A stretch of DNA of 64,000 nucleotides from Phycisphaerales bacterium (GTDB lineage: Bacteria; Planctomycetota; Phycisphaerae; Phycisphaerales; UBA1924), in NCBI GenBank assembly GCA_023382935.1, contig JAHDXL010000004.1, positions 272,122 through 336,121 on the forward strand. The letters run 5' to 3'. The position numbers were made by a program, and so were the translations under genes. This document shows positions 25,933-34,250 of the stretch, piece after piece (the stretch's first letter is position 1; every line of letters begins with the position of its first letter). The notes beneath the pieces are model-generated. The model was given only the letters and a program-made list of their open reading frames with translations. It was not told the origin of the DNA and ran no database searches.

Positions 25933-26997
25933 TCAGCCCCCACTGCCGGGAGGGGCGCCCGGGGTGCGGCGGTTCATTTCAATCTGAAGATCACCCGTGC
26001 GATCTTCGGTGCCTTCCGGCGTGGCGTCGATCATCGGGATCGGGGGGAAGTGCGGGTCTTCACGGGTATCTTCGACCGCCCGGAGGAAAACCTGCTTCTG
26101 CTCCAGGGACCACGGCTTCCAGATCTGCTTGATCTTGGCAACGTCGGCCTTGCGTTTTTCCAGGGTGTCGGAGGCCGAGCCGCTGATCGCGCGGAGTTGG
26201 TCGAGTCCGGCGACATCAGAAAGAGCGGCCTTGGCGAGCACCTCGTCCATGCGCCAGGTTGCTTCCATGAGCATGCCGTCGAAAGCGATGCGTGCCTCCT
26301 TGACCGACTCCTCCATGATGAACTTCATGAACTCGGTCAGCCCGGCGTCACCGTGGACCTTGCTGAGTTCCTGCATCATGTAGTTCTGGTAGTCCTTCAT
26401 GATTTCGAGGTTGAAGTCCTTCTGAATGCGCGAGAGGACGCCGCGGTCAAACAGTTCCATGGTGATCGACTTGGGCGGCACAAGGGGAGTGACCTTGTCG
26501 GTGATCACCTTCATCGAGTTGGGGTCGGTCAGGTTGATGGTGTCGAGCAACCCGTCGTCAACCTGGAGGGCAAAGTCGAGGTTGTCGATGACGATTTGCT
26601 CCATGCGATAGCGCCGACCGGCCAGCACGGGCATGATTTCAGGTACGCGCGACTGGGCGACCGAGGGGTTGGGCTTCAGGGCCGCGATATCCAGTGGGTC
26701 GGAGTATTGCTGGATGAGCCCGGTTTCCGGATCAATCTGGGCCAGCGAGCGCCACTTGAGGGGCGGGAGTTTGCCGCGGAGCGACTCGGGGTTGAGAGGG
26801 TCGTTGCCCCCCATGCGGGGCTGATTGGGTTGAGGCTGGGCCGGCGGCTGTGCCACGGGCTTCGGGGCCGGGGGCGGGGGGACGTAGGGCGCCGGCTCGG
26901 GCCTGGGCCCGGGCGGAGGAGTGGCAACTTGGGCTATGGCCGAACCCACGATCAGGGGGACGCTGGCGAGAACGACCCCGAACAAGGTGTGCTTCAC
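25933..26997 (-). CDS. Secreted protein of unknown function with Pro-rich linker
   Basis: 354 residues. A signal peptide (MKHTLFGVVLASVPLIVGSAIAQ) is followed by a Pro/Gln-rich linker (about 26-65) and a mostly alpha-helical C-terminal domain with no family I recognise. GTG 26997 is chosen because GGAGGG precedes it and it opens the signal peptide; the open frame upstream (to 27237) is not credible as coding. It diverges from pyrE and is probably periplasmic or surface-located. Confidence 0.7.
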   Translation of the reverse strand: MKHTLFGVVLASVPLIVGSAIAQVATPPPGPRPEPAPYVPPPPAPKPVAQPPAQPQPNQPRMGGNDPLNPESLRGKLPPLKWRSLAQIDPETGLIQQYSDPLDIAALKPNPSVAQSRVPEIMPVLAGRRYRMEQIVIDNLDFALQVDDGLLDTINLTDPNSMKVITDKVTPLVPPKSITMELFDRGVLSRIQKDFNLEIMKDYQNYMMQELSKVHGDAGLTEFMKFIMEESVKEARIAFDGMLMEATWRMDEVLAKAALSDVAGLDQLRAISGSASDTLEKRKADVAKIKQIWKPWSLEQKQVFLRAVEDTREDPHFPPIPMIDATPEGTEDRTGDLQIEMNRRTPGAPPGSGG

Positions 26998-27160
26998 GAG
27001 AGACCCTCCAAAGGCTGAACGCCTGCTGTGCTCCGGTCCCGCACCCCGAGCGGGACTGCGGGAGCAGCCATTATCATTGCCGCTTCGGCCAAGGGTACAC
27101 GACCAATCCCAAATTTCGAGGGCACGTTGCGCCTTGGTGACACGAGCGTACCCTACCGGC

Positions 27161-27721
27161 ATGAACAGCGCCATCCTGAGCCGGGCGGAACTTGCCCAGG
27201 CGATCGCCCAGTCCTCGCTCTTGGTGGGTGATTTCACCCTGCGTTCGGGGCGGAAGAGCCGGTACTACTTGGACAAGTACCTGTTCACGACGCGGCCAGA
27301 GATCCTCCGTGGATTGGGACTCATGCTGGCCCACCAAGTTCACGCCCTGTCGCGGAATCGGGGCTGGCAGGTCGATCGGCTGGCGGGGGCGGAGTTGGGG
27401 GGCATCCCGCTGGTGACTGTTGCATCCCTTGAAACGGGGTTGCCCTGTCTGTTCGTGCGCAACGCAAAAAAGGACTACGGCACGGCCCGACAGTTGGAAG
27501 GGAAACTGGAGCCGGGGGAGAGGGTCATCTTTGTGGAAGACGTGGCCACGACCGCCGGGCAGGCGCTCGAGGCGGTCAACGTGCTGCGGGGCGAAGGGGC
27601 CGACGTGCTGGCGGTGATCGCGACGATCGATCGGCTGGAGGGGGCACGCGAGAATGTGGAGGCCGCCGGGCTGGTGTTTGAGTCGCTGTTCACGGTGCGC
27701 GACCTGGGTGTGCAAGCCTGA
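27161..27721 (+). CDS. pyrE: Orotate phosphoribosyltransferase-like protein
   Basis: A type I phosphoribosyltransferase of 186 residues with the opening GDFTLRSGRKSRYYLDKYLFTTRPE, typical of bacterial PyrE (OMP synthesis from orotate and PRPP), AGAELGGIPLVTV, and the PRPP motif RVIFVEDVATTAGQAL. It reads FVRNAKKDYGTARQLEG where PyrE has a KxxK/H active-site loop. Start ATG 27161. No other pyrimidine genes are near. Confidence 0.88.
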   Translation: MNSAILSRAELAQAIAQSSLLVGDFTLRSGRKSRYYLDKYLFTTRPEILRGLGLMLAHQVHALSRNRGWQVDRLAGAELGGIPLVTVASLETGLPCLFVRNAKKDYGTARQLEGKLEPGERVIFVEDVATTAGQALEAVNVLRGEGADVLAVIATIDRLEGARENVEAAGLVFESLFTVRDLGVQA

Positions 27722-27730
27722 GCCGCGGGT

Positions 27731-27973
27731 TTAGAAGATCGCCACGAGCAGGACGACGAGCAGGAGCACAACGGCCAGGATGACCCACCACCTCAAGCCG
27801 ACGGGCCTGTCGAGAACGGCGTCGCCACAGTAGGGGCAGATTTCGGCCTGGTCATAGATCTGACGGCCACAGTTGGGGCAGGTGCGGAACTCGTCGCCGA
27901 AGCGGTCGAGGTCTTCGGCGCTGGGACCGTCGTGGTGAAGTCCTTCATCGATATCAGGGTCTTGCCATTGCAC
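27731..27973 (-). CDS. Small zinc-ribbon membrane protein
   Basis: An 80-residue protein with a paired zinc ribbon (CPNC...CPYC, residues about 32-50) and one C-terminal transmembrane helix (WWVILAVVLLLVVLLVAIF). The start is GTG 27973 (VQWQDPDID). Similar small tail-anchored zinc-ribbon proteins are widespread and usually of unknown role. It converges with pyrE, whose stop is 9 nt away. Confidence 0.75.
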   Translation of the reverse strand: MQWQDPDIDEGLHHDGPSAEDLDRFGDEFRTCPNCGRQIYDQAEICPYCGDAVLDRPVGLRWWVILAVVLLLVVLLVAIF

Positions 27974-28055
27974 GTGCCAAGCATAGTGCGGGCGGGTTGG
28001 AGAGCCGTTTGGGTGAGGGGCCGCAGGGGCCGATAGCACGCGTGGAGACTTCCAC

Positions 28056-28899
28056 GTGTATGCAGGCGGGCTGAGCAATCTGAGCAACTCCATGTTGCTG
28101 GGGTCATAGTCACGCTCGAACGCGGCGGTGAAGCAGGTGCTGGAGCGCCTCTCCACGGGCAAGCGAATCGATCGGGCATCGGACGACGTGGCGGGATGAT
28201 GGCGGCCGACCAGTTGAAGTCGGACCACCTCCGCCTGACCAGGCAGATCGACGTGGCGGAGAAGCAGAGCCACATGCTGGCGGCCAAGGACGGGGCGCTG
28301 GGGGTGCTCAACGATCTGGCGGTCGAACTGAAGGGGCCGGTCGTCGCGGCCGGCAAACCGCAAGACTCTGTCGGAAGATGAGTTGAAGGGCATGCAGCAG
28401 GAGGCGGCGTCGATCCTGGACACATTCGACTTCTTCGCGGCCAATGCGACGTACCAGGACGAACTACTGCTCAAGGGCTTTGACTCGCGCTTGCTGGGGC
28501 CGCGGCGGGTATCGGACAGCCGGCTCGAGTTTGACGATGACCAGATGATGGACGACCTGGAGACCGGCGAGGAGCCGGGCGGGCATCCGGTGAGCGGGCT
28601 GTTCTTTGACCTGGTGGCTGGCGACCTTGAGGCGATGCAGGAGCCGGTGAAAGAGGCGAGCGAACGGATCAGTTCGACACGCGCGGGTGCGGGCGCGCTG
28701 ATGAACCGGAATGAAACAACGATCCGGCAGTGGATGTCCGAACTCGAGGCGACCACGGCGAACTGAGCCGGATCGAGGACACGGATTACTCGGTCGAGGT
28801 CAGCAAACTGGTGCGCGGGCAGATCCTGCGGAGGCGAGCATCTGGTCGCTGATGAAGCAGCAGGAGCAGGCGGGCTCGGTGCTGTCGCTGCTGCTGTGA
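28056..28899 (+). pseudogene. Decayed flagellin gene
   Basis: Both flagellin ends are recognisable: the N-terminal D0/D1 pattern (NAAVKQVLERLSTGKRIDRASDD, then MMAADQLKS) and the C-terminal SRIEDTDYSVEVSKLVRGQIL with QAGSVLSLL. The reading frame is broken by a TAG at 28107-28109, a frameshift near 28194 (one base missing), an extra base near 28350-28355, a missing base near 28763 and another shift near 28830. The middle variable domain (VSDSRLEFDDDQMMDDLE...) is short and acidic. The lesions are mixed insertions and deletions, so genuine decay is more likely than one error. The start (GTG 28056) is a guess. No flagellar operon adjoins it. Confidence 0.8.
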
Positions 28900-28922
28900 G
28901 TGATGAAGTTGGAAAGAGAAAA

Positions 28923-28955
28923 ACCGCCCGGGCCTGCCGGGCGGTCTTGTGTTCT
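28923..28955 (+). terminator. Rho-independent terminator
   Basis: A strong hairpin ACCGCCCGG/CCGGGCGGT with loop GCCTG (28923-28945), followed by TCTTGTGTTCTT, just after the flagellin pseudogene stop. It also lies 90 nt beyond the sat stop on the other strand, preceded there by AAAA, so it may serve both. Confidence 0.8.
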
Positions 28956-29044
28956 TCTGATCCCGCAGAGCCCCCATCATCCATGTCAACGCCGAGCGTC
29001 GAGCCACCATCTCCCGCGGTGGGGAGAAGGAAGGGGAGGCGGGA

Positions 29045-30238
29045 TCACTCGACGAAGAGCGTTCCATCCTTGGCGGCCGCGATGAGAATGTCGGCCACTT
29101 CGGGGCGGCTGAACTCGACGGGCGGGCGCTCGCCCTTGAACAGGAGTTCTCGTACAGCGGTGCCGGAGAGGTTGATGATGTCGCCTTCGATCTTGGGGAA
29201 GGTCTTGCCAGAGACCATGCCGCCGTAGGCCTTGGAGTAGCCGGTGTGCTCGAACTTGAGGGGTTCGATGCCGAAGGCGACGAGGTCGATCTGGTCGAAG
29301 ATTTTCTGGGCGTCGTAGGTGCCGTAGTAGTTGCCGACTCCGGCATGGTCACGCCCAACGATGAAGTGAGAGCAACCGTAGTTCTTGCGCATGATGGCGT
29401 GGAGGATGGCTTCGCGCGGCCCGGCGTAGCGCATAGCGGCGGGGAGCACGCTCAGCGCCGTGGTGGCGGGGTTGAAGTACTTCTGGACAAGGGCCTCGAT
29501 GGCGTGCATGCGGACGCTGGCGCGGATGTCGCCCTTCTTGGTTTCGCCGACGAGGGGGTGGATGAGCAGCCCGTCGCAGATCTCCTGGGCGCACTTGCAG
29601 ACGTACTCATGGGCGCGGTGGATGGGGTTGCGGGTCTGGAAGGCGACGACCGTCTTCCAGCCGCGCTTTTCGAACTCGGCGCGGGTCTGGGCGGGGGTGA
29701 GGCGGTAGTTGAGGAAGGCCTCGGGCCCGTTGGGGTCGGCACAGACGGTGACGACTTCGATGGGGCCGGCCAGGCAGGTGTCGCCCTCTTTCTTGACTGC
29801 TTCGGCGCCGGGGTGCTTGCCGTCGTCGTCGTCGGGCTTGTTGAAGAAGATGGTGGCCTCGCGGGCGCGGTCGTGGGGATAGACCTCTTCCACGGTCATC
29901 ACGGCCTGGAGCACCCCATTAGGGGCATAAAGCGCGACGCGCTCGCCGACCCGGGGGGCGTCGGACTTGTCCACGGAGAGGGTGATCGGGATGGGCCAGA
30001 TCTCGCCGGAGGCGAGTTTCATGGAGGAAATGACCGAGTCGAAGTCGGCCTTCTTCATGAAACCGGTCAGCGGACTGAACGAGCCGACGCCGATCATCTC
30101 GACGTCGCAGGACTGTTTGGCGGTGAGGTTGACGCGTTTGAGTGATTTGGCTTCGGCGCGGAGCGCTTCTGCACGGGCGTCGTTGGCGATACGATTGACA
30201 AGTGTGCCGCCGTGCGGCCGAATCAGCCCTTGGCTCAT
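29045..30238 (-). CDS. sat: Sulfate adenylyltransferase (ATP sulfurylase, Sat)
   Basis: Forms adenosine 5'-phosphosulfate (APS) from ATP and sulfate. A 397-residue single-chain Sat with the PUA-like N-terminus and the catalytic QTRNPIHRAHE motif, followed by GRDHAGVGNYYG. AGGAG lies 8 nt before ATG 30238. No C-terminal APS-kinase domain is fused; that activity is encoded separately by cysC at 31717. No APS or PAPS reductase is in the window, so the pair may feed assimilation or sulfation. Confidence 0.96.
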   Translation of the reverse strand: MSQGLIRPHGGTLVNRIANDARAEALRAEAKSLKRVNLTAKQSCDVEMIGVGSFSPLTGFMKKADFDSVISSMKLASGEIWPIPITLSVDKSDAPRVGERVALYAPNGVLQAVMTVEEVYPHDRAREATIFFNKPDDDDGKHPGAEAVKKEGDTCLAGPIEVVTVCADPNGPEAFLNYRLTPAQTRAEFEKRGWKTVVAFQTRNPIHRAHEYVCKCAQEICDGLLIHPLVGETKKGDIRASVRMHAIEALVQKYFNPATTALSVLPAAMRYAGPREAILHAIMRKNYGCSHFIVGRDHAGVGNYYGTYDAQKIFDQIDLVAFGIEPLKFEHTGYSKAYGGMVSGKTFPKIEGDIINLSGTAVRELLFKGERPPVEFSRPEVADILIAAAKDGTLFVE

Positions 30239-30455
30239 TGATCCATCTCCTGAGGAAAAGAGCAGGCTGCTCCCACCAGCCCGCGGGATCCGAGATTAGG
30301 TCGCCCAAGAGTGTTTTTCCATGTGCCGACGTGGTCCGGGAACATCCCGACGTGCGGCGGGTTGGCGTGGGAAGGCGACAGGAACACCAATGAACGTCGG
30401 CTCATCAATCGTCGAGGCCGACTCTTTGCCCTGTGAAATGCGCTGGAGAATCGCG

Positions 30456-31559
30456 ATGAAACGCAAGTTGGCCGTGTCTCTTTCTGTCTTGTTGACTCCC
30501 GGGTTGCTGGTGGCGGTCGCCGGTGCGCAGGATGCGCAACCGACCGAGACGCAGGTTGAGGCCCCTTCCGAACACCGCCCGGACCTGTGGGTGGGGGATA
30601 AGGCGCCGTCCCTGACGATTTCCGAGTGGGTGAAGGGCAGCCCAGTGGAGGCGTTCAAACCGGGCGAGATCTACGTGGTGGAGTTCTGGGCGACCTGGTG
30701 CGGGCCATGCATCGCCAGCATGCCGCACCTGTCGGAGATTCAGACCAAACTGAAGGGCAAGGGTGTGACGGTGATCGGCGTGTCGTCCGAGGATCCGGGC
30801 AACACGCTCGAGGCCGTGAAAAAGATGGTGGAAGAGAAGGGGGAGGGAATGGCGTACACGGTCGCGTATGACGGCGGCGCCAAGACCTCGGCGGACTGGA
30901 TGCAGCCGGCCGAGCAGATGGGCATTCCGTGCTCGTTCGTGGTCGACAAGGCGGGGAACCTGGCGTACATCGGGCACCCGATGTTCCTGGACATTCCTCT
31001 GGAAGGACTGCTGGCCGGAACGTGGGACCACAAGGATGGGATGAAGAAGATCGCTGAAGCAGAGGAAATGCTCAACGACATCTTCAACCCGCAGTATGAC
31101 GCAGCCGAGCGTCTGGCGGCGTTCGAGAAGTTCGAGGGCAAGTACCCGGCGGTGGCGCACCAGGGGTTGCTGCGGCCGATCCGGCTGGGGCTGCTGATGG
31201 AGAACGGGCGCTACGACGCGGCGTGGAAACTGGGTGAGGAAATCGTGGCCGAGGGCATGAAAAAGAACGACATGCAGGCGCTCAACGAGATCGCGTGGAT
31301 GATCGTGGACCCCGGGGCGGAGATCAAGGAGCCGAACCTGCCACTGGCGCTCAAGGCGGCCGAGGCGGCCAACACCATCGCGCAGGGCAATGATGCGTCG
31401 GTGCTGGACACGCTGGCGCGGGTGTACTGGCGGATGGGGGAGAAGTCCAAGGCGATTGAGACGCAGCGGCTGGCGGTGGAGAAGGCCCAGGGCTGGATGA
31501 AGACCCAGATCGAAGCGGTGCTGAAGGAATACGAGGCGGGCGCCAAGACGGGAGGCTGA
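30456..31559 (+). CDS. Exported TlpA/ResA-like thioredoxin with TPR-like C-terminus
   Basis: A 367-residue secreted protein: signal peptide ([25 protein letters not shown]), a TlpA-type thioredoxin domain (about 45-190) with WCGPC at 81-85 and cis-Pro region IPCSFVVD, then a helical C-terminal region of TPR-like repeats (about 205-360). It probably acts as an extracytoplasmic thiol-disulfide oxidoreductase. The start ATG 30456 follows GGAGA. It diverges from sat and precedes cysC, with a terminator between. Confidence 0.88.
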   Translation: MKRKLAVSLSVLLTPGLLVAVAGAQDAQPTETQVEAPSEHRPDLWVGDKAPSLTISEWVKGSPVEAFKPGEIYVVEFWATWCGPCIASMPHLSEIQTKLKGKGVTVIGVSSEDPGNTLEAVKKMVEEKGEGMAYTVAYDGGAKTSADWMQPAEQMGIPCSFVVDKAGNLAYIGHPMFLDIPLEGLLAGTWDHKDGMKKIAEAEEMLNDIFNPQYDAAERLAAFEKFEGKYPAVAHQGLLRPIRLGLLMENGRYDAAWKLGEEIVAEGMKKNDMQALNEIAWMIVDPGAEIKEPNLPLALKAAEAANTIAQGNDASVLDTLARVYWRMGEKSKAIETQRLAVEKAQGWMKTQIEAVLKEYEAGAKTGG

Positions 31560-31588
31560 TCCGGAGTGTGTCGGGCGATCAATCCGAG

Positions 31589-31620
31589 GCCGCGTCCGAT
31601 TATCGGGCGCGGCTTTCTTG
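31589..31620 (+). terminator. Rho-independent terminator after the TlpA-like gene
   Basis: An 11-bp perfect stem (31589-31599 with 31603-31613) with a 3-nt loop, then TTTCTTGTTC. It separates the TlpA-like gene from cysC, so they are probably independent transcripts. Confidence 0.88.
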
Positions 31621-31716
31621 TTCACGGGGCGGCGGGAGGCGCCTTTGCTTGATCGTTCGGGACGGGGGTCTACAGTCCTCGTCCACGGATCGAAGCACAG
31701 TCAGGAGACGGCACCG

Positions 31717-32337
31717 ATGAGCGAGGTCAAGGCGACGAATATCCACTGGCACGAGGGCGACATCAGCCGCGAGGAGCGCTGGAAGGCTCTTGGGTGCAAG
31801 GGCGCGACGATGTGGTTCACGGGCCTGTCGGCCTGCGGCAAGAGCACCATCGCCTGTGCCCTCGAGCAGGCGCTGGTGAACCAGGGCGTGGCGTGCTACC
31901 GGCTCGACGGCGACAACATCCGCTTCGGGCTGAACAAGAACCTGGGGTTCTCGGCGGCCGATCGCGAAGAGAACATCCGCCGGATCGGCGAGGTGGCCAA
32001 GTTGTTCGCCGACGCGGGCATCGTGACGCTGACGAGTTTCATCAGCCCGTACATCAAGGATCGCGATGCGGCCCGGAAGGTGCACGAGGATGCGGGACTG
32101 AAGTTCATCGAGGTCTTCGTGGACACTCCGATCGAGGTATGCGAGCAGCGCGACCCCAAGGGGCTGTACAAGAAGGCGCGGGCGGGGCAGATCAAGGGCT
32201 TCACGGGGATCGACGACCCGTACGAGGCGCCCCCGAAGGCCGAACTGGTGCTCAAGCCGGCCAAGGACGACGTAAAGACGTGCGTGAACCAGTGCCTCAA
32301 GGCGCTGGCCAACGCCGGCCTGATCCAAATGTCTTGA
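31717..32337 (+). CDS. cysC: Adenylylsulfate kinase (APS kinase, CysC)
   Basis: Phosphorylates APS to PAPS. The 206-residue kinase has a Walker [10 protein letters not shown] (36-44) in which Cys replaces the usual Ser/Gly residue, [18 protein letters not shown], the phospho-acceptor loop SFISPY, and [28 protein letters not shown]. Start ATG 31717 (MSEVKATN). Together with sat it gives a full sulfate-activation route. Confidence 0.95.
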   Translation: MSEVKATNIHWHEGDISREERWKALGCKGATMWFTGLSACGKSTIACALEQALVNQGVACYRLDGDNIRFGLNKNLGFSAADREENIRRIGEVAKLFADAGIVTLTSFISPYIKDRDAARKVHEDAGLKFIEVFVDTPIEVCEQRDPKGLYKKARAGQIKGFTGIDDPYEAPPKAELVLKPAKDDVKTCVNQCLKALANAGLIQMS

Positions 32338-32408
32338 GACGCGACGCGGGCCCGGCTCGCTGGACCGCGCGGACAATCGAACAGGTTCTCGTTTGTGACA
32401 AGAAACGG

Positions 32409-32444
32409 CGACGGGCGGCGAGGAGTCGCCCGTCGTTGTTTTTG
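32409..32444 (+). terminator. Rho-independent terminator after cysC
   Basis: A 9-bp stem CGACGGGCG (32409-32417)/CGCCCGTCG (32427-32435) followed by TTGTTTTTGT. Confidence 0.88.
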
Positions 32445-32478
32445 TCCGGTGTGGTTGAGAATGGAACGAGGACACGAG

Positions 32479-33462
32479 ATGGACACCAAACTGATGGTCG
32501 TCGGCGTGGCGGCGGCAGTCGCGGTCGGTGTGGCGGCATGGATGGGCTACGCGCGATTCGGAGGCGCGCGTGCGGTGCGGTCGCCTTCGGACCAGGCCGC
32601 CCGGCAGATTGGGCAGCCAGCGGGCGAGGGCGAGCCGCCGCGGCACGGGGGTGGGATGTCGATGTCGAGGGACCAGGCGCCGCGATGGATGGCCGAAGAC
32701 CCGGCCGAGCGGCCGGGGGCGGCGTTCCAGTTTGTAAGTCATTCGACACCGAGCCAGGCGGCTTCGGCACTGGGCGCGGCGCTGGGCTCGATGCGCGACT
32801 TGGTCGAGCACAGTGCGGAGTTGGTGGATCTTGGTTCGGCGCCGAAGTTCGGGGTGGTGGATCAGTGGCTCGATTTCGTGCAGCCGCTGGTGGGTGATGA
32901 CCAGCCGGGATTCGTGGCGGCGTATGAGCGGCTGGGCGGTCTGGCGCGGGCGCCGGCCCGGGACGGCGAGAGTGCGCCGCCGCGGTCGCCCGGGGAGGAG
33001 TTGTTTGGGCGGCTGCGGGGCCATTTTGCGGGAGCGTCGATCGACACAGGGCGCATCGTGGTGCGCAGGCCGGATGTGAGCAACCCGATGGAAGTACCGG
33101 TGATGATGCGGGGCGAAGGGATGCCCAGGGCGGCGCCGGGGGACATTCCGATGATGATGGCTAGGACTGCGGCGGCAAGTGAGTCGGGCGGGCCCGCGAC
33201 CGGTTCGGCGTCGCTGGCGATCCCGCTGGAGATGGTGTTTGTCGGCGCAGGTGAAGCGTTTTCAAGGAAGGCGCCGGTGGTCGAGTTGTGGGCGCCGATG
33301 CGGCTATCGGGTCAGAAGGGCGATTCGCCCGACGTCGGCGCGAGCACGTACCTGGTGTGGAACGCGGGGACGCGGGCGTGGCAGCCACTGGCGATCCGGC
33401 TGAAACTGCGGAGCGAGGAAGCCAAGTCGCGCATCCCGCGGCGTGGCGGAGAGGGAGGCTGA
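32479..33462 (+). CDS. Membrane-anchored protein of unknown function
   Basis: 327 residues: an N-terminal membrane anchor (LMVVGVAAAVAVGVAAWMGYA), a long Pro/Gly/Met-rich disordered region (about 30-90) and a mixed C-terminal part without a known domain. ATG 32479 is favoured because GAGG precedes it; ATG 32461 would add six residues. It is translationally close to the downstream pseudopilin (2-nt gap), which suggests a shared role in a pseudopilus or surface system. Confidence 0.55.
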   Translation: MDTKLMVVGVAAAVAVGVAAWMGYARFGGARAVRSPSDQAARQIGQPAGEGEPPRHGGGMSMSRDQAPRWMAEDPAERPGAAFQFVSHSTPSQAASALGAALGSMRDLVEHSAELVDLGSAPKFGVVDQWLDFVQPLVGDDQPGFVAAYERLGGLARAPARDGESAPPRSPGEELFGRLRGHFAGASIDTGRIVVRRPDVSNPMEVPVMMRGEGMPRAAPGDIPMMMARTAAASESGGPATGSASLAIPLEMVFVGAGEAFSRKAPVVELWAPMRLSGQKGDSPDVGASTYLVWNAGTRAWQPLAIRLKLRSEEAKSRIPRRGGEGG

Positions 33463-33464
33463 AC

Positions 33465-34250
33465 ATGCGGCGAGGCTTCACACTGGTCGAACTGCTGGTC
33501 GTCATTGCGATCATCGCGTTGCTCATCGCGATCCTGCTGCCCGCGCTGGCGGGGGCGCGCACGTCAGGCCGGCGCACGCTGGGCCTGTCGAACGCCAAGA
33601 CGGTGGCAACGGTCTTCGAGACCTATGCGGGCAAGCACCAAGACACGTATCCTTTCGCGCCGCCGCAGGAAGTGCCCGGCGTGCCCGGCGCCAAGATGAT
33701 CTTCTTTCCGTGGTATCCGGACGGCGTGATGATCGGCACGACAGACCTCTTTACCATCGAGTGGGCGTGGCCCGCGCTGGTGAAGGACATTGCGCCCTGG
33801 GAGGAGAACTACGCGACGTGGGTGTCGCCGGGGATGGACACGGCGCTGCCGACCGACGAGGATCGCTTCGGGGCCGAGGATGAACACGTGGGCGAGCGGG
33901 AGATTTCGTGGCGGTATTCCAACTCGTTTCTGGCTGACCCACTTCTGTTCCGCCCGGAGGGCGCGCCCGAGCCGGTGGAGCGGCTGATTCGGGCGGTGCG
34001 GTCGCATGAGGTGGTGTTTCCGTCTACCAAGGCACTGCTGTGGGACACGCACCTGGCGTATCTGACGCGCGAGCCGGAGGCGCGAGAGGGGCACTGGGAC
34101 GCGCCGACGCCGATGGCCTTTGCGGACATGCACGCCGAAGCGCGCAACCCGCTCGAGGCGAACCCGGGGGTTCCCAACGCGATGCGCAACGGGTATGACG
34201 TGCGCCTGCACTCGACGCCGAACGGGGTGCGCGGGTCGGACTTCCAGTGA
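33465..34250 (+). CDS. Type II pseudopilin/GspG-like prepilin
   Basis: A class III signal sequence (RRG|FTLVELLVVIAIIALLIAILLPAL) starts at ATG 33465. Prepilin peptidase would cut after Gly4. The remaining 230 residues form a globular domain typical of planctomycete pseudopilins, ending in Arg/Gly/Asp-rich sequence. The gene follows the membrane-anchored protein by 2 nt. No prepilin peptidase or secretin gene is in the window. Confidence 0.85.
   Translation: MRRGFTLVELLVVIAIIALLIAILLPALAGARTSGRRTLGLSNAKTVATVFETYAGKHQDTYPFAPPQEVPGVPGAKMIFFPWYPDGVMIGTTDLFTIEWAWPALVKDIAPWEENYATWVSPGMDTALPTDEDRFGAEDEHVGEREISWRYSNSFLADPLLFRPEGAPEPVERLIRAVRSHEVVFPSTKALLWDTHLAYLTREPEAREGHWDAPTPMAFADMHAEARNPLEANPGVPNAMRNGYDVRLHSTPNGVRGSDFQ

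Noticed and set aside
25933-27237. Extension of the secreted-protein frame up to 27237
   Set aside because: The region upstream of GTG 26997 lacks signal-peptide logic and runs antisense over the pyrE start.
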